Assembly (NCBI RefSeq): GCF_003633755.1
Contig: NZ_RBIL01000001.1
Span: forward strand, 2,899,426-2,963,425
Length of the DNA stretch: 64,000 bases
Origin: Solirubrobacter pauli
GTDB lineage: Bacteria > Actinomycetota > Thermoleophilia > Solirubrobacterales > Solirubrobacteraceae
Reading direction: 5' to 3'
Shown: in pieces, positions 8,737-16,789 of the stretch
Layout of the letters: each line of letters begins with the position of its first letter
Numbering within the stretch: position 1 is the first letter of the stretch
The notes under the pieces: model-generated
Databases searched by the model: none
Seen by the model: the letters and a program-made list of their open reading frames with translations, nothing else
What the model was told of the DNA's origin: nothing
Translations under genes and position numbers: made by a program

Positions 8737-9632
8737 GACGCCAGCTCCGCCCAGCCGCCTGAGGTGCGCGCCGTAACTATGCAGATGCGCCGCCCGTCGC
8801 GGCGGGCCGAGCGCACGCGCAGCTTGGTGCCGGCCGGACGCCAGCGGCCGCGGTCGCAGCCCTTGCTCGTCATCCGGACGGCGCGGGTGGGGTAGGGCGC
8901 GGTGCGTGCCGGGAGTGGGCCGGTGACCAGCGCGAGGTGCGGCAGGACGCGCTCGCTGACGTCGGCCGGGCCTTCGCCGCACGCACGCTCCTGGGTCTCG
9001 CCGCCCCAGCTGACGACGCCGACGACCTGCAGGGCACCGTCGCGGCTGACCAGCACCGGACTGCCGCTGTCGCCGGGGCAGGCCTGCGAGGCGGTCGACG
9101 TCGGGTCCTGCGTGCACAGGTGGAAGGTCGGGTGCAGCAGCTGCCGGTAGAGGTCCTTGCAGCTCGCCGCGGGCAGCACCTGCTGGCGCGCCGCGCGCGG
9201 GGCCCGCGTCACGTCGCCGGCCGGGCCGGTGATGCCGCGTCCGATCGTGGTCGTCGGCTCGCCGTCGGCGGGCGGGGTCGTCGCGATCGGCAGTGGCGCG
9301 ACGTCGGTCACCGGCGCGCGCAGGACGATCACGGCGACGTCGCGCACGGCGGCCGACGCGCTCTCGACCTCCGGCGCCACCGGGCTGGGGATGATCCGGT
9401 ACTTCGGCGAGAAGTAGATGCCCTTCACGGCGCGCGCACGGCCGCCGACGATCACGTCGAACGCGCGCGGGCCGGAGCCCTGGACGCAGTGGGCGGCGGT
9501 GAGCACGCGGTCGGGGGCGACGAGGCTCCCACCGCAGAAGTGGCCGCCCTGGCTGAGCGACACGAACGCCGGCAGCTCGGCGGGCGTGCCGTGGAAGATC
9601 GAGGCCGAGGCGAGGAGGACGCTCGCGAGCAT
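8721..9632 (-). CDS. Secreted trypsin-like serine protease (S1)
   Basis: 303 aa with a short signal peptide (MLASVLLASASIFHG). The catalytic triad is visible: His48 in VLTAAHC, Asp98 in VRDVAVIVL, Ser189 in ACPGDSGSP. Cysteines flank His48 and Ser189 as in chymotrypsin folds, so at least two disulfides are expected. About 70 C-terminal residues follow the protease fold (PYPTRAVRMTSKGCDRGRW onward) and form a small basic beta-type extension of unknown role. It starts 25 bp from the divergent dtxR-like gene. Extracellular action is expected. Confidence 0.92.
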   Translation of the reverse strand: MLASVLLASASIFHGTPAELPAFVSLSQGGHFCGGSLVAPDRVLTAAHCVQGSGPRAFDVIVGGRARAVKGIYFSPKYRIIPSPVAPEVESASAAVRDVAVIVLRAPVTDVAPLPIATTPPADGEPTTTIGRGITGPAGDVTRAPRAARQQVLPAASCKDLYRQLLHPTFHLCTQDPTSTASQACPGDSGSPVLVSRDGALQVVGVVSWGGETQERACGEGPADVSERVLPHLALVTGPLPARTAPYPTRAVRMTSKGCDRGRWRPAGTKLRVRSARRDGRRICIVTARTSGGWAELASQSAR

Positions 9633-9656
9633 GAGTTGAACCGTAACCTAGGGGGC

Positions 9657-10325
9657 ATGGCCCGGCCGTCAGAGGCGATCGAGGACTACGCGAAGGCGAT
9701 CTACTCCCTGGCCCGCCAGGGGGACGGCACCGCGACCACCAACGCGTTGGCCGAACGGCTCGGGGTGACCCCCGCGTCGGTCTCCGCGATGGTCAAGAAG
9801 CTCGACGAGCGCGGGCTGGTGCGCCACGTGCGGTACAAGGGCGTGGCCCTGACGCCGGACGGCGAGCGCGTGGCGCTGGAGATCATGCGCCACCACCGGC
9901 TGCTCGAGACCTACCTGGCCGAGCACCTCGGGGTGCCGTGGGACCGCGTGCACGAGGAGGCGGAGGCGCTCGAGCACGTGCTGTCGGAGTACCTGGAGGC
10001 GCGCATCGCGGCCAAGCTGGGGCACCCGACGCACGATCCGCACGGCGACCCGATCCCGACCGCGGAGCTGGAGATCGTCGAGGAGGACTCGCGGCGGCTG
10101 TCCGAGCTCGAGCCGGGAGACTGCGGCACGTTCGTCCGCGTATCCGACTCCGATCCCGCGATGCTGCGCTACCTCGACGAGCGCGGCGTCAAGCTGGGCG
10201 ACCCGCTCGAGGTGCTCGAGCGCCAGCCGTTCGACGGTCCGCTCACGGTGCGGTTCGGCGACAAGCTGCACGTCTTCGGCGGCACGCTCGCCCACGCCAT
10301 GCGGGTCGTCGCCACCGCCGATTGA
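9657..10325 (+). CDS. DtxR/MntR-family metal-dependent regulator
   Basis: 222 aa from ATG 9657. It contains an N-terminal winged helix (EAIEDYAKAIYSLARQGDG; LAERLGVTPASVSAMVKKL), a dimerisation and metal-binding domain with HHRLLETYLAEHLGVPWD, HEEAEALEHVLS and GHPTHDPHGDPIP, and a C-terminal FeoA/SH3-like domain (from about residue 150: ELEPGDCGTFVRVSD). The architecture is the full-length IdeR/DtxR/MntR type, a repressor that senses Fe(II) or Mn(II). Which metal it senses cannot be told. Iron or manganese homeostasis genes are not adjacent; the next operon is for copper. Confidence 0.92.
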   Translation: MARPSEAIEDYAKAIYSLARQGDGTATTNALAERLGVTPASVSAMVKKLDERGLVRHVRYKGVALTPDGERVALEIMRHHRLLETYLAEHLGVPWDRVHEEAEALEHVLSEYLEARIAAKLGHPTHDPHGDPIPTAELEIVEEDSRRLSELEPGDCGTFVRVSDSDPAMLRYLDERGVKLGDPLEVLERQPFDGPLTVRFGDKLHVFGGTLAHAMRVVATAD

Positions 10326-10391
10326 CCGACGGTCACGCATCGGGCCGCAGCCGTTTCGGGCGCTTGCGCGGTGGGGTAGCGCCGCTGGCTC

Positions 10392-10592
10392 ATGGGACTG
10401 ATCTTCGGTGGACGCAGTCGGCGGCGTGGACGGGCGTCGCGCGGACGGGGCGGCTTCTACGGCCCTTTCCCGTACTACTCCGGACGCACGCGGCGAGGCT
10501 CACGCGTGACCGTCACCGGGTGCTGCCTGCCGTTGCCGCTGACGCTGCTCCTCGGTGCGGCGATGGGGGCGCGGGCGCTGCTGCGGCGATGA
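10392..10592 (+). CDS. Small basic protein with one hydrophobic segment
   Basis: 66 aa. The first 38 residues are very rich in Arg, Gly and aromatic residues (RGRGGFYGPFPYYSGR), followed by a hydrophobic stretch with two adjacent cysteines (VTGCCLPLPLTLLLGAAMGARALL). I do not recognise a family. It lies alone between dtxR and the copper operon, ending 27 bp before the CsoR-like operator. No convincing ribosome binding site. It could be a real membrane-associated microprotein or a chance frame. Confidence 0.42.
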   Translation: MGLIFGGRSRRRGRASRGRGGFYGPFPYYSGRTRRGSRVTVTGCCLPLPLTLLLGAAMGARALLRR

Positions 10593-10618
10593 GTGTGGGC
10601 AGCCGCACTGCGCTTCTG

Positions 10619-10635
10619 ATACCCCCGGGTGGTAT
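10619..10635. promoter_or_regulatory. CsoR-like copper operator
   Basis: The 17-bp sequence ATACCCCCGGGTGGTAT is an inverted repeat with 7 of 8 arm positions paired around a central G. It has the TACCC...GGGTA layout of CsoR-type sites in actinobacteria. It lies directly in front of copZ (ATG 10645), where a Cu(I)-released repressor would control the whole copper operon. No csoR gene is in the window, so the regulator must be encoded elsewhere. Confidence 0.68.
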
Positions 10636-10644
10636 GCTGGAGGT

Positions 10645-10854
10645 ATGACCGAGACACTCACCTACCGCGTCGACGCCATGTCCTGCAACCACTGCGTCGT
10701 CGCGGTGAGCGGCGAGGTCGGACGCGTGCCGGGTGTGCGTTCGGTCGACGTCGACCTAGAGACCAAGCTCGTGCGCGTGGATGGAGCCGGGGTCGACGGA
10801 GCCGCGGTCGTCGCGGCGATCGACGAGGCCGGGTACGACGCGGAGCCGGCATGA
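10645..10854 (+). CDS. copZ: Copper chaperone CopZ (HMA domain)
   Basis: 69 aa, a single ferredoxin-like heavy-metal-associated domain. The metal site is MSCNHC (residues 12-17; ligands Cys14 and Cys17), and the fold ends with [10 protein letters not shown], typical of CopZ/Atx1. It starts at ATG 10645 with GGAGG-like sequence (TGGAGGT) just upstream and the CsoR-like operator 10 bp away. Its stop overlaps the next ATG (ATGA). It should hand Cu(I) to the CopA ATPase two genes on. Confidence 0.92.
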   Translation: MTETLTYRVDAMSCNHCVVAVSGEVGRVPGVRSVDVDLETKLVRVDGAGVDGAAVVAAIDEAGYDAEPA

Positions 10855-11630
10855 GCGCTCCGGTGAAGCTGGCGGGGTTCGCCGCGCTGCTGCTGCTCGT
10901 GTTCGGCGTGGCGGTCGCGGCCGGTGACGTGATCGGGCCGGATCGGCAGGCCCCCGCGATACCCCAACCCGGTATGGGTGAACACGGCGAGGCGGTCGAC
11001 CCCATCCGCGGTCTCTCGATCGCCGAGGACGGTCTGTCGCTGGCGGTCGCGCAGACGTCGCCGGAGCTCGTGTTCTCGGTCGTCGAGGACGGTGCCCCGG
11101 TGCGGGACTTCGAGGTCGAGCACGAGAAGCGGATGCACGTGATCGTGGTGCGCCGCGACGGAACGGGCTTCCAACACCTGCACCCCGAGCTGGGCGCCGA
11201 CGGCGCGTGGCGGACGCCGCTCACCGTGAGCGACCCGGGCGCCTACCGCGTGTTCGCGGACTTCAAGCACGACGGGACGGCGTACACGCTCGCCGCGGAC
11301 CTGACGGTGGACGGCGCGGCGACCTACCGCGACTTCCCGGCGCCGTCCGTGGTCGATACCACCGACGGGTATGAGGTCCGCATGCGGGCGGACGGCGAAG
11401 CGCTGGCGTTCGACATCACCCGGGACGGCCAGGCGGTCGAGACGGAGCCCTACCTGGGCGCCGGCGGGCACCTGGTCGCGCTGCGCGAGGGCGACCTCGC
11501 CTTCCTCCACGTGCATCCGAACGACGATGGCGTTGCCTTCGAGGCCGACCTGGAGCCGGAGAAGCGCTATCACCTGTACCTGCAGTTCAAGCACGAAGGC
11601 CGCGTCCACACGGCGGAGTTCACGCGATGA
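10851..11630 (+). CDS. Membrane-anchored His-rich copper-associated protein
   Basis: 259 aa; N-terminal transmembrane or signal-anchor helix (about residues 6-25: [20 protein letters not shown]), then an extracytoplasmic domain with duplicated features. Potential metal-binding motifs are [22 protein letters not shown] in the first half and GHLVALREG with FLHVHPND in the second; both halves end with a FKHDG/FKHEG strand. This two-lobed cupredoxin-like layout is seen in proteins encoded with copper ATPases of actinobacteria. Translationally coupled at both ends (ATGA overlaps). A periplasmic or surface copper-binding role is inferred from context and histidines; no enzymatic motif is seen. Confidence 0.8.
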   Translation: MSAPVKLAGFAALLLLVFGVAVAAGDVIGPDRQAPAIPQPGMGEHGEAVDPIRGLSIAEDGLSLAVAQTSPELVFSVVEDGAPVRDFEVEHEKRMHVIVVRRDGTGFQHLHPELGADGAWRTPLTVSDPGAYRVFADFKHDGTAYTLAADLTVDGAATYRDFPAPSVVDTTDGYEVRMRADGEALAFDITRDGQAVETEPYLGAGGHLVALREGDLAFLHVHPNDDGVAFEADLEPEKRYHLYLQFKHEGRVHTAEFTR

Positions 11631-13801
11631 GCACGATCGAGCTGCCCATCACCGGCATGACGTGCGCGTCGTGCGCGAATCGGATCGAACGCAAGCTGAA
11701 CAAGCTCGAGGGCGTCAGCGCGTCGGTCAACTACGCCACCGAGAAGGCGACCGTGTCCTACGACGCGGACGCCGTGGCGCCCGAGGCGCTCGTGGGCGCC
11801 GTCGAGGCGGCGGGGTACCACGCGGTGCTGCCGGCCGACGAGCCGGCGACCTCCGACGAGGTGGACGAGCTCGCGCCGCTGCGGCAGCGGCTGATCCTCA
11901 GCGCGGTCCTGTCGTTGCCCGTGCTGCTGGTGTCGATGATCCCGGCGCTGCAGTTCGACAACTGGCAGTGGCTGGCGCTGACCGCGGCCTCGCCGGTCGT
12001 GCTGTGGGGGGCCTGGCCGTTCCACCGCGCGGCATGGCTGAACCTGCGCCACGGCACCGCGACGATGGACACGCTGATCAGCGTCGGCACGCTCGCCGCC
12101 TGGCTGTGGTCGCTGTACGCGCTCGTGCTCGGCGAGGCCGGCATGGCCGGGATGCGGATGAGCTTCGACCTGATTCCCGAGCAGGGCGAGGGCGCCGACC
12201 ACATCTACCTCGAGACCGCCGCCGTCGTGACGACCTTCATCCTCGCCGGCCGCTACTTCGAGGCGCGTGCGAAGCGCCGTGCCGGCTCGGCGCTGAAGGC
12301 GCTGCTCGAGCTCGGCGCCAAGGAGGTCACGCTGGCCGACGGCCGCGTCGTGCCGGTCGAGGCGCTGCAGATCGGCGACGACTTCCTCGTCCGCCCGGGT
12401 GAGAAGATCGCCACCGACGGCGTCGTGGTCGAGGGGCACTCGGCCGTCGACCTGTCGCTGCTCACGGGCGAGTCCGTGCCGGTCGAGGTGGGGCCGGGCG
12501 ACGACGTCGTCGGCGCGACCGTCAACGCCGGCGGCCGGCTGGTCGTGCGCGCGTCGAAGGTCGGCGCGGACACCGCGCTGGCGCAGATCGCCCGGCTCGT
12601 CACCGACGCGCAGTCGGGCAAGGCGCCGGTCCAGCGGCTCGCGGACCGCGTCGCGGGCGTGTTCGTCCCGATCGTGATCGCGCTCGCAGTCGCCACCCTC
12701 GGCTTCTGGCTCGGCACCGGCGAGAGCGCGACGTTCGCGTTCACCGCCGCGGTCGCCGTCCTGATCATCGCCTGCCCGTGCGCCCTCGGCCTGGCGACCC
12801 CGGTCGCCCTGATGGTCGGCACGGGCCGGGGCGCCCAGCTCGGCCTGCTCATCAAGGGCCCGGAGGTCCTCGAGTCCACGCGGCGCGTCGACACGATCGT
12901 GCTCGACAAGACCGGCACGGTCACGACGGGCCGGATGACCCTCGTCGACGTCGCCGTCGACGGCGTGTCCCGTGACGAGGCGCTGCGCCTGATCGGCGCG
13001 CTCGAGAGCGCGTCCGAGCACCCGGTGGGCCGCGCGATCGCGGACGCCGCACGGTCGGACGCGCCGATCGTGGCCTTCTCCAACCGCGAGGGCCTCGGTG
13101 TCGAGGGCGTCGTCGAGGGGCGCGCCGTCGCCGCGGGGCGGCCGACCATGTTCGCCGCGCCGGTCCCCGCCGGTCCCCTCGCGGACGCGCTCGCCGACGC
13201 CACGGCCGCCGGCCGGACCGCCGTCGTCGGCGCCGTCGACGGGCGTCCCGTCGCGGTCTTCACGGTCGCGGACACGGTCAAGCCGACGTCGCGCGAGGCG
13301 GTCGACCGGCTGCGGGCGCTCGGGCTGCGGCCCGTGCTCCTGACCGGTGACAACGAGGCGACCGCGCGCGCCGTCGCCGCCGAGGTCGGGATCGACGAGG
13401 TGATCGCCGACGTCATGCCGGCCGACAAGGCCGACGTGGTCAAGCGCCTGCAGGACGAGGGCCGTGTGGTGGCGATGGTCGGCGACGGCGTCAACGACGC
13501 GCCCGCGCTGGCCCAGGCCGACCTCGGCCTGGCGATCGGCACCGGCACCGACGTGGCGATCGAGGCGTCCGACCTCACGCTCGTGTCCGGCGACCTGCGC
13601 GCCGCGCCCGACGCGATCCGCCTGTCCCGCGCGACCCTGCGCACGATCAAGCAGAACCTGGCCTGGGCGTTCGGCTACAACGTCGCGGCGATCCCGCTCG
13701 CGGCGGTCGGCCTTCTGAACCCGGTGATCGCCGGGGCGGCGATGGCGTTCTCGAGCGTCAGCGTCGTCGCCAACGCGCTGCGCCTGCGTCGCTTCCGCTG
13801 A
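11627..13801 (+). CDS. copA: Cu(I)-exporting P1B-type ATPase
   Basis: 724 aa. One N-terminal HMA domain (GMTCASC, Cys13 and Cys16), followed by P-type ATPase motifs in the right order: [10 protein letters not shown], the transmembrane metal site [10 protein letters not shown] (near residue 383), phosphorylation site DKTGTVTTG (Asp about 427), SEHPVG of the P1B nucleotide pocket and [10 protein letters not shown] (near 619). Length and the CPC motif fit Cu(I)/Ag(I) exporters. ATG overlaps the preceding stop. It pumps copper out of the cytoplasm, fed by CopZ. Confidence 0.96.
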   Translation: MSTIELPITGMTCASCANRIERKLNKLEGVSASVNYATEKATVSYDADAVAPEALVGAVEAAGYHAVLPADEPATSDEVDELAPLRQRLILSAVLSLPVLLVSMIPALQFDNWQWLALTAASPVVLWGAWPFHRAAWLNLRHGTATMDTLISVGTLAAWLWSLYALVLGEAGMAGMRMSFDLIPEQGEGADHIYLETAAVVTTFILAGRYFEARAKRRAGSALKALLELGAKEVTLADGRVVPVEALQIGDDFLVRPGEKIATDGVVVEGHSAVDLSLLTGESVPVEVGPGDDVVGATVNAGGRLVVRASKVGADTALAQIARLVTDAQSGKAPVQRLADRVAGVFVPIVIALAVATLGFWLGTGESATFAFTAAVAVLIIACPCALGLATPVALMVGTGRGAQLGLLIKGPEVLESTRRVDTIVLDKTGTVTTGRMTLVDVAVDGVSRDEALRLIGALESASEHPVGRAIADAARSDAPIVAFSNREGLGVEGVVEGRAVAAGRPTMFAAPVPAGPLADALADATAAGRTAVVGAVDGRPVAVFTVADTVKPTSREAVDRLRALGLRPVLLTGDNEATARAVAAEVGIDEVIADVMPADKADVVKRLQDEGRVVAMVGDGVNDAPALAQADLGLAIGTGTDVAIEASDLTLVSGDLRAAPDAIRLSRATLRTIKQNLAWAFGYNVAAIPLAAVGLLNPVIAGAAMAFSSVSVVANALRLRRFR

Positions 13802-14346
13802 TGGACGACCGGCGCCGCGTCAAGGTCTCCAAGTACCTGTCCAAGCATCTGCGGCACGATCCTGAGCGGCTCGGCCTGACCCTCGCCCCCGGCGGCTGGG
13901 TCGGGGTCGACGAGCTGCTCAGGGCGTGCGGGGCCCACCGGTTCGCGGTCACCCGCGCGGAGCTCGACGAGGTCGTCGCCAAGAGCGAGAAGCAGCGGTT
14001 CGCGTTCGACGAGACCGGTGAGCGCATCCGCGCGAACCAGGGGCACAGCGTCGCGGTCGACCTGCAGCTCGAGCCGACCGCACCCCCGGAGCAGCTCTAC
14101 CACGGCACCGGCGCGGGCTCGGTCGACTCGATCCTCGCGACCGGCCTGGAGCGCCGCGGACGCCACCACGTGCACCTGTCCGCGGACGCCGAGACCGCGC
14201 GGCGCGTCGGCATGCGCCACGGCCGGCCCGTCGTCCTCAGCGTCGCCGCGGGCGAGATGGCCCGCGCCGGCCACGCGTTCTTCGTCTCCACGAACGGCGT
14301 CTGGCTGGTCGATGCCGTGCCGCCGGCGTTCCTACGGCGCGCGTAG
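13801..14346 (+). CDS. kptA: RNA 2'-phosphotransferase (Tpt1/KptA)
   Basis: 181 aa from ATG 13801, sharing one base with the copA stop. N-terminal winged helix with SKYLSKHLRHDPERLGL and GWVGVDELL, and C-terminal ADP-ribosyltransferase-like lobe with LYHGTGAGSVDSIL and HVHLSADAETARRVGMRHG. These are the hallmark Tpt1 motifs (Arg-His-x-Pro, His-Gly-Thr, His-Leu-Ser). The enzyme moves an internal 2'-phosphate from RNA to NAD+. Why it is coupled to a copper ATPase is unclear. Its 3' end overlaps the convergent TetR gene by 15 bp. Confidence 0.93.
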   Translation: MDDRRRVKVSKYLSKHLRHDPERLGLTLAPGGWVGVDELLRACGAHRFAVTRAELDEVVAKSEKQRFAFDETGERIRANQGHSVAVDLQLEPTAPPEQLYHGTGAGSVDSILATGLERRGRHHVHLSADAETARRVGMRHGRPVVLSVAAGEMARAGHAFFVSTNGVWLVDAVPPAFLRRA

Positions 14347-14865
14347 CCCGGCCAGCAGGACCGCGAGCATGCGCCGGGCGGCATCGGCGCCGCCGCCCTT
14401 GATCAGCGCGGCGTTGGCGAGCAGCCACGCGCCGACGTCGTCGCGCCCGAACTCCGGGCCGCCGGCGCGAGCCGCGTCGAGCAGGCGGGAGCACTCGTCG
14501 ACCGCGGCGTCGCAGAGCGCGATCACCTCGGGCGAGCCGGGGTGGGCACGCGCGATCGCGTCGCTCAGCGCGGGGTTCGCGATCTGCATCTCGAGCAGCC
14601 CGTGCAGGTAGCGCTCGGCGCGCGTCCACGCGTCGTCGGCGCCGTCGGCGTCCTGGCGGACCTGCGCGAGGTTCGTCACCAGCAGCTCCGGGACGACCGC
14701 GTCGATCAACCCCTCCCGGGAGTCGAAGCGGTTGTAGAGCGTGCCGACGCTCACGCCGGCGCGCTTCGCGATCTCCTCCAGCGGTGAGTCGAGCCCCCGT
14801 TCGCGGAACACGTCGAGCGCCGCGGCCTTGAGGCGGTCGAGGTTGCGTTGGGCATCGGCTCGCAC
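14332..14865 (-). CDS. TetR-family regulator, divergent from an SDR gene
   Basis: 177 aa with GTG start at 14865 (VRADAQRNLDRLKAAALDVF). The helix-turn-helix is at about residues 25-50 (SPLEEIAKRAGVSVGTLYNRFDSREGL). The C-terminal domain is short and helical. It is divergent to the SDR at 14909; the 43 bp between them and the SDR start itself hold two copies of a TTGAGG...CCTCAA palindrome. That layout is typical of a TetR that represses both itself and its neighbour, probably with a small lipophilic inducer metabolised by the SDR. Confidence 0.9.
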   Translation of the reverse strand: MRADAQRNLDRLKAAALDVFRERGLDSPLEEIAKRAGVSVGTLYNRFDSREGLIDAVVPELLVTNLAQVRQDADGADDAWTRAERYLHGLLEMQIANPALSDAIARAHPGSPEVIALCDAAVDECSRLLDAARAGGPEFGRDDVGAWLLANAALIKGGGADAARRMLAVLLAGLRAP

Positions 14866-14871
14866 GACAAG

Positions 14872-14887
14872 TTGAGGATAGCCTCAA
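14872..14887. promoter_or_regulatory. TetR operator site 1
   Basis: TTGAGGATAGCCTCAA is a 6+6 perfect palindrome with a 4-bp spacer, 7 bp upstream of the tetR GTG start. A second, similar site begins 30 bp further on. Two flanking sets of AGTT extend the similarity (AGTTGAGG...CCTCAAGTT). Confidence 0.65.
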
Positions 14888-14901
14888 GTTCCTGCTACAA
14901 G

Positions 14902-14917
14902 TTGAGGCATGTCTCAA
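14902..14917. promoter_or_regulatory. TetR operator site 2, overlapping the SDR start codon
   Basis: TTGAGGCATGTCTCAA matches site 1 except for the spacer and one arm base (5 of 6 paired). The ATG of the SDR gene (14909) lies inside it, so binding would block transcription initiation or early elongation. The 30-bp start-to-start distance is close to three helical turns, placing both sites on the same face of the DNA. Confidence 0.6.
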
Positions 14918-15613
14918 GTTATTGCCGTGTTCGGCGCGGGGCCTGGCCTCGGCGCGTCCGTCGCCCGCCGCTTCGGGCGGGAGGGCTACCGCGTCGCGCT
15001 CGTCGCGCGCCGCCTCGCGCCGCTGGAAGCGCTGGCGGCCGAGCTCGCGGAGGAGGGCATCGAAGCCGCGCCCTTCAGCGTCGACCTGACCGACCAGGCG
15101 GCGGCGCTGGTCACCTTGGAGGCGATCCACGCGCGCTTCGGCCGGATCGACGCGCTCTACTACGCCCCCGTGCCCGAGGGGGCGTTCATCGCCGCCCGCG
15201 ACCTGCGCGCGGCCGACATCCGGCCGCTGGTCGAGCTTCTCGTCTTCACGCCGATCGAGCTCATCAACGCCGTCGTGCCGGAGCTGGTCGACCGCGGCAG
15301 CGGCGCGATCGTCGTCGGGCACGGGGCCAGCGCCGTCCACCCGCACCCTGGGATGAGCGGCCCGGGCGTCCCGATGGCCGCCACCCGCAACTACCTGCAC
15401 AGCCTCAACGGCGAGCTGGCCGACGCCGGCGTCTACGTCGGCACGATCGCCATCCAGGCGATGATCGCCGGCAGCGCCGCGCACGCCGCCTTGACCAGCG
15501 GCGACCTCGACCTCGGCGGCGCCGACTTCCCCGTCGTGCAGCCGGCCGACCTGGCCGAGGCGGTCTGGGAGCTGGTCACCCGGCGCGACCGCGTGGAGCT
15601 CGTGCACCCCTGA
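14909..15613 (+). CDS. Short-chain dehydrogenase-like protein, atypical active site
   Basis: 234 aa with an intact N-terminal nucleotide-binding motif (AVFGAGPGLGASVARRF) and VALVARR. The canonical SDR catalytic YxxxK is not found: where Y-A-x-S-K is expected, the sequence reads GVPMAATRNYLHSLNGEL, and the preceding Ser region is VGHGASAVHP. It may have lost classical dehydrogenase activity or use another residue. Divergent from a TetR gene with shared operators, so it is probably induced by that regulator's ligand. Confidence 0.85.
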   Translation: MSQVIAVFGAGPGLGASVARRFGREGYRVALVARRLAPLEALAAELAEEGIEAAPFSVDLTDQAAALVTLEAIHARFGRIDALYYAPVPEGAFIAARDLRAADIRPLVELLVFTPIELINAVVPELVDRGSGAIVVGHGASAVHPHPGMSGPGVPMAATRNYLHSLNGELADAGVYVGTIAIQAMIAGSAAHAALTSGDLDLGGADFPVVQPADLAEAVWELVTRRDRVELVHP

Positions 15614-15650
15614 GCGATGAATCCGGCGCGGATGTGCAGTCATATGCGGC

Positions 15651-16022
15651 ATGACCGACATCACCGGCGTCGACTTCGTCGCCATCATGACCAAGGACCA
15701 CGACGCCGCCGTCAAGTTCTACGGCGAGACGCTGGGCCTCCCGTTCGTCAAGCAGTGGGGCAACATGCCCGGCAGCGAGTTCCAGGCGGGGAACCTGACG
15801 CTCGCGGTCATGCAGCCGGACGCGTTCGGCTTCGAGTGGTCGCCGAGCAGCACGATGATCGCCCTGCAGGTCGACGACGTGGCCGCCGCGCGCAAACGGC
15901 TGGAGGACGCCGGCGTGCAGTTCCGCGGCGAGATCCTCGACTCAGGCGTCTGCCACCAGTCGTTCTTCGCCGACCCCGACGGGAACCCGCTGAACCTGCA
16001 CCACCGCTACGCCCCTAAGTGA
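15651..16022 (+). CDS. VOC-superfamily (glyoxalase/bleomycin-resistance-like) protein
   Basis: 123 aa with one complete pair of beta-alpha-beta-beta-beta modules: GVDFVAIMTKDHDAAVKFYGETLGLPF, then ALQVDDVAAARKRLEDAGVQF and the closing FFADPDGNPLNLHHRY, which carries the usual metal-binding Glu/His region (here N-P-L-N-L-H). Small stand-alone VOC proteins are metal-dependent isomerases, dioxygenases or drug-binding proteins; the substrate cannot be inferred. It follows the SDR by 37 bp and may be co-transcribed. Overlaps the convergent fdhD gene by 8 bp. Confidence 0.85.
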   Translation: MTDITGVDFVAIMTKDHDAAVKFYGETLGLPFVKQWGNMPGSEFQAGNLTLAVMQPDAFGFEWSPSSTMIALQVDDVAAARKRLEDAGVQFRGEILDSGVCHQSFFADPDGNPLNLHHRYAPK

Positions 16023-16764
16023 TCCGGTCGGGCCGCGTGTAGACGTTCACGCCGCCACGCCGGGCGAACCCCGCGAGCGTCAACCCGCGGTCCTGCGCGA
16101 GGGAGACCGCCAGCGACGTGGGCGCGCCGACCCCGACGAGGATCGGCGCTCCCGCGACCGCGGCCTTCTGGACGAGCTCGAACGAGAGCCGGCCGCTGAC
16201 GCACAGCACGTCGCCGTGCAGCGGCAGCGCGCCGTCGAGCAGCGCGCGGCCGATCACCTTGTCCATCGCGTTGTGGCGGCCGACGTCCTCGCGCACGCAC
16301 AGCAGCTCGCCGTCCGGCGTGAAGCGGCCGGTCGCGTGCAGGCCGCCCGTGCGCTCGAAGCCCGGCTGGTGCAGGCGCTCCGGCAGGTCCGCGAGCAACG
16401 CGCGCGGGATCGTCGGCCCGGGCGGGAGCTCCGGGGCGTGGATCGCGACCTCCTCCAGCGCGCCCTTGCCGCAGACACCGCACGAGGACGTCGTGTAGAA
16501 GGAGCGCGCGGACGGGTCGCGCGTCAGCGGTCCGGTGACCTCGACGATGTTGCCCGCGAAGTCCTCGGTCGGCCCGGCGGCGCGCGGCCCGTCGATCAGG
16601 CCCTCCCCGTAGAGGAAGCCGAGCGCGAGCTCCTCGTCGTGACCGGGCGTGCGCATCGTCACGGCCAGCGGCGCGCCGTCGACGCGGATCTCGAGCGGCT
16701 CCTCGATCGCGACTTCGTCGTCCACACCGTCGTGTTCGACCGGGCGCGTCAAGGGGCCGCTCAT
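16015..16764 (-). CDS. fdhD: Formate dehydrogenase accessory sulfurtransferase FdhD
   Basis: 249 aa. Diagnostic segments: VAIEEPLEIRVDGAPLAVTMRTPGHDEELALGFL near the N-terminus, the SSCGVCGKG loop carrying the sulfur-transferring cysteines, DVGRHNAMDKVIG, and SFELVQKAAVAGAPILVGVGAPTSLAVSLA. FdhD passes sulfur to the molybdenum bis-MGD cofactor before insertion into formate dehydrogenase. No formate dehydrogenase is nearby, but a bis-MGD-type nitrate reductase fusion lies at 34673. ATG 16764. Confidence 0.95.
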   Translation of the reverse strand: MSGPLTRPVEHDGVDDEVAIEEPLEIRVDGAPLAVTMRTPGHDEELALGFLYGEGLIDGPRAAGPTEDFAGNIVEVTGPLTRDPSARSFYTTSSCGVCGKGALEEVAIHAPELPPGPTIPRALLADLPERLHQPGFERTGGLHATGRFTPDGELLCVREDVGRHNAMDKVIGRALLDGALPLHGDVLCVSGRLSFELVQKAAVAGAPILVGVGAPTSLAVSLAQDRGLTLAGFARRGGVNVYTRPDRIT

Positions 16765-16789
16765 GATCCAGAGGTCTAGCAGCGCGCTC

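Noticed and set aside
9643-9651. GTAACCTAG in front of the dtxR-like gene as a DtxR/IdeR half-site
   Set aside because: Only one half (7 of 9 matches to CTAACCTAA) is present; the other arm is not recognisable, so autoregulation is not supported.
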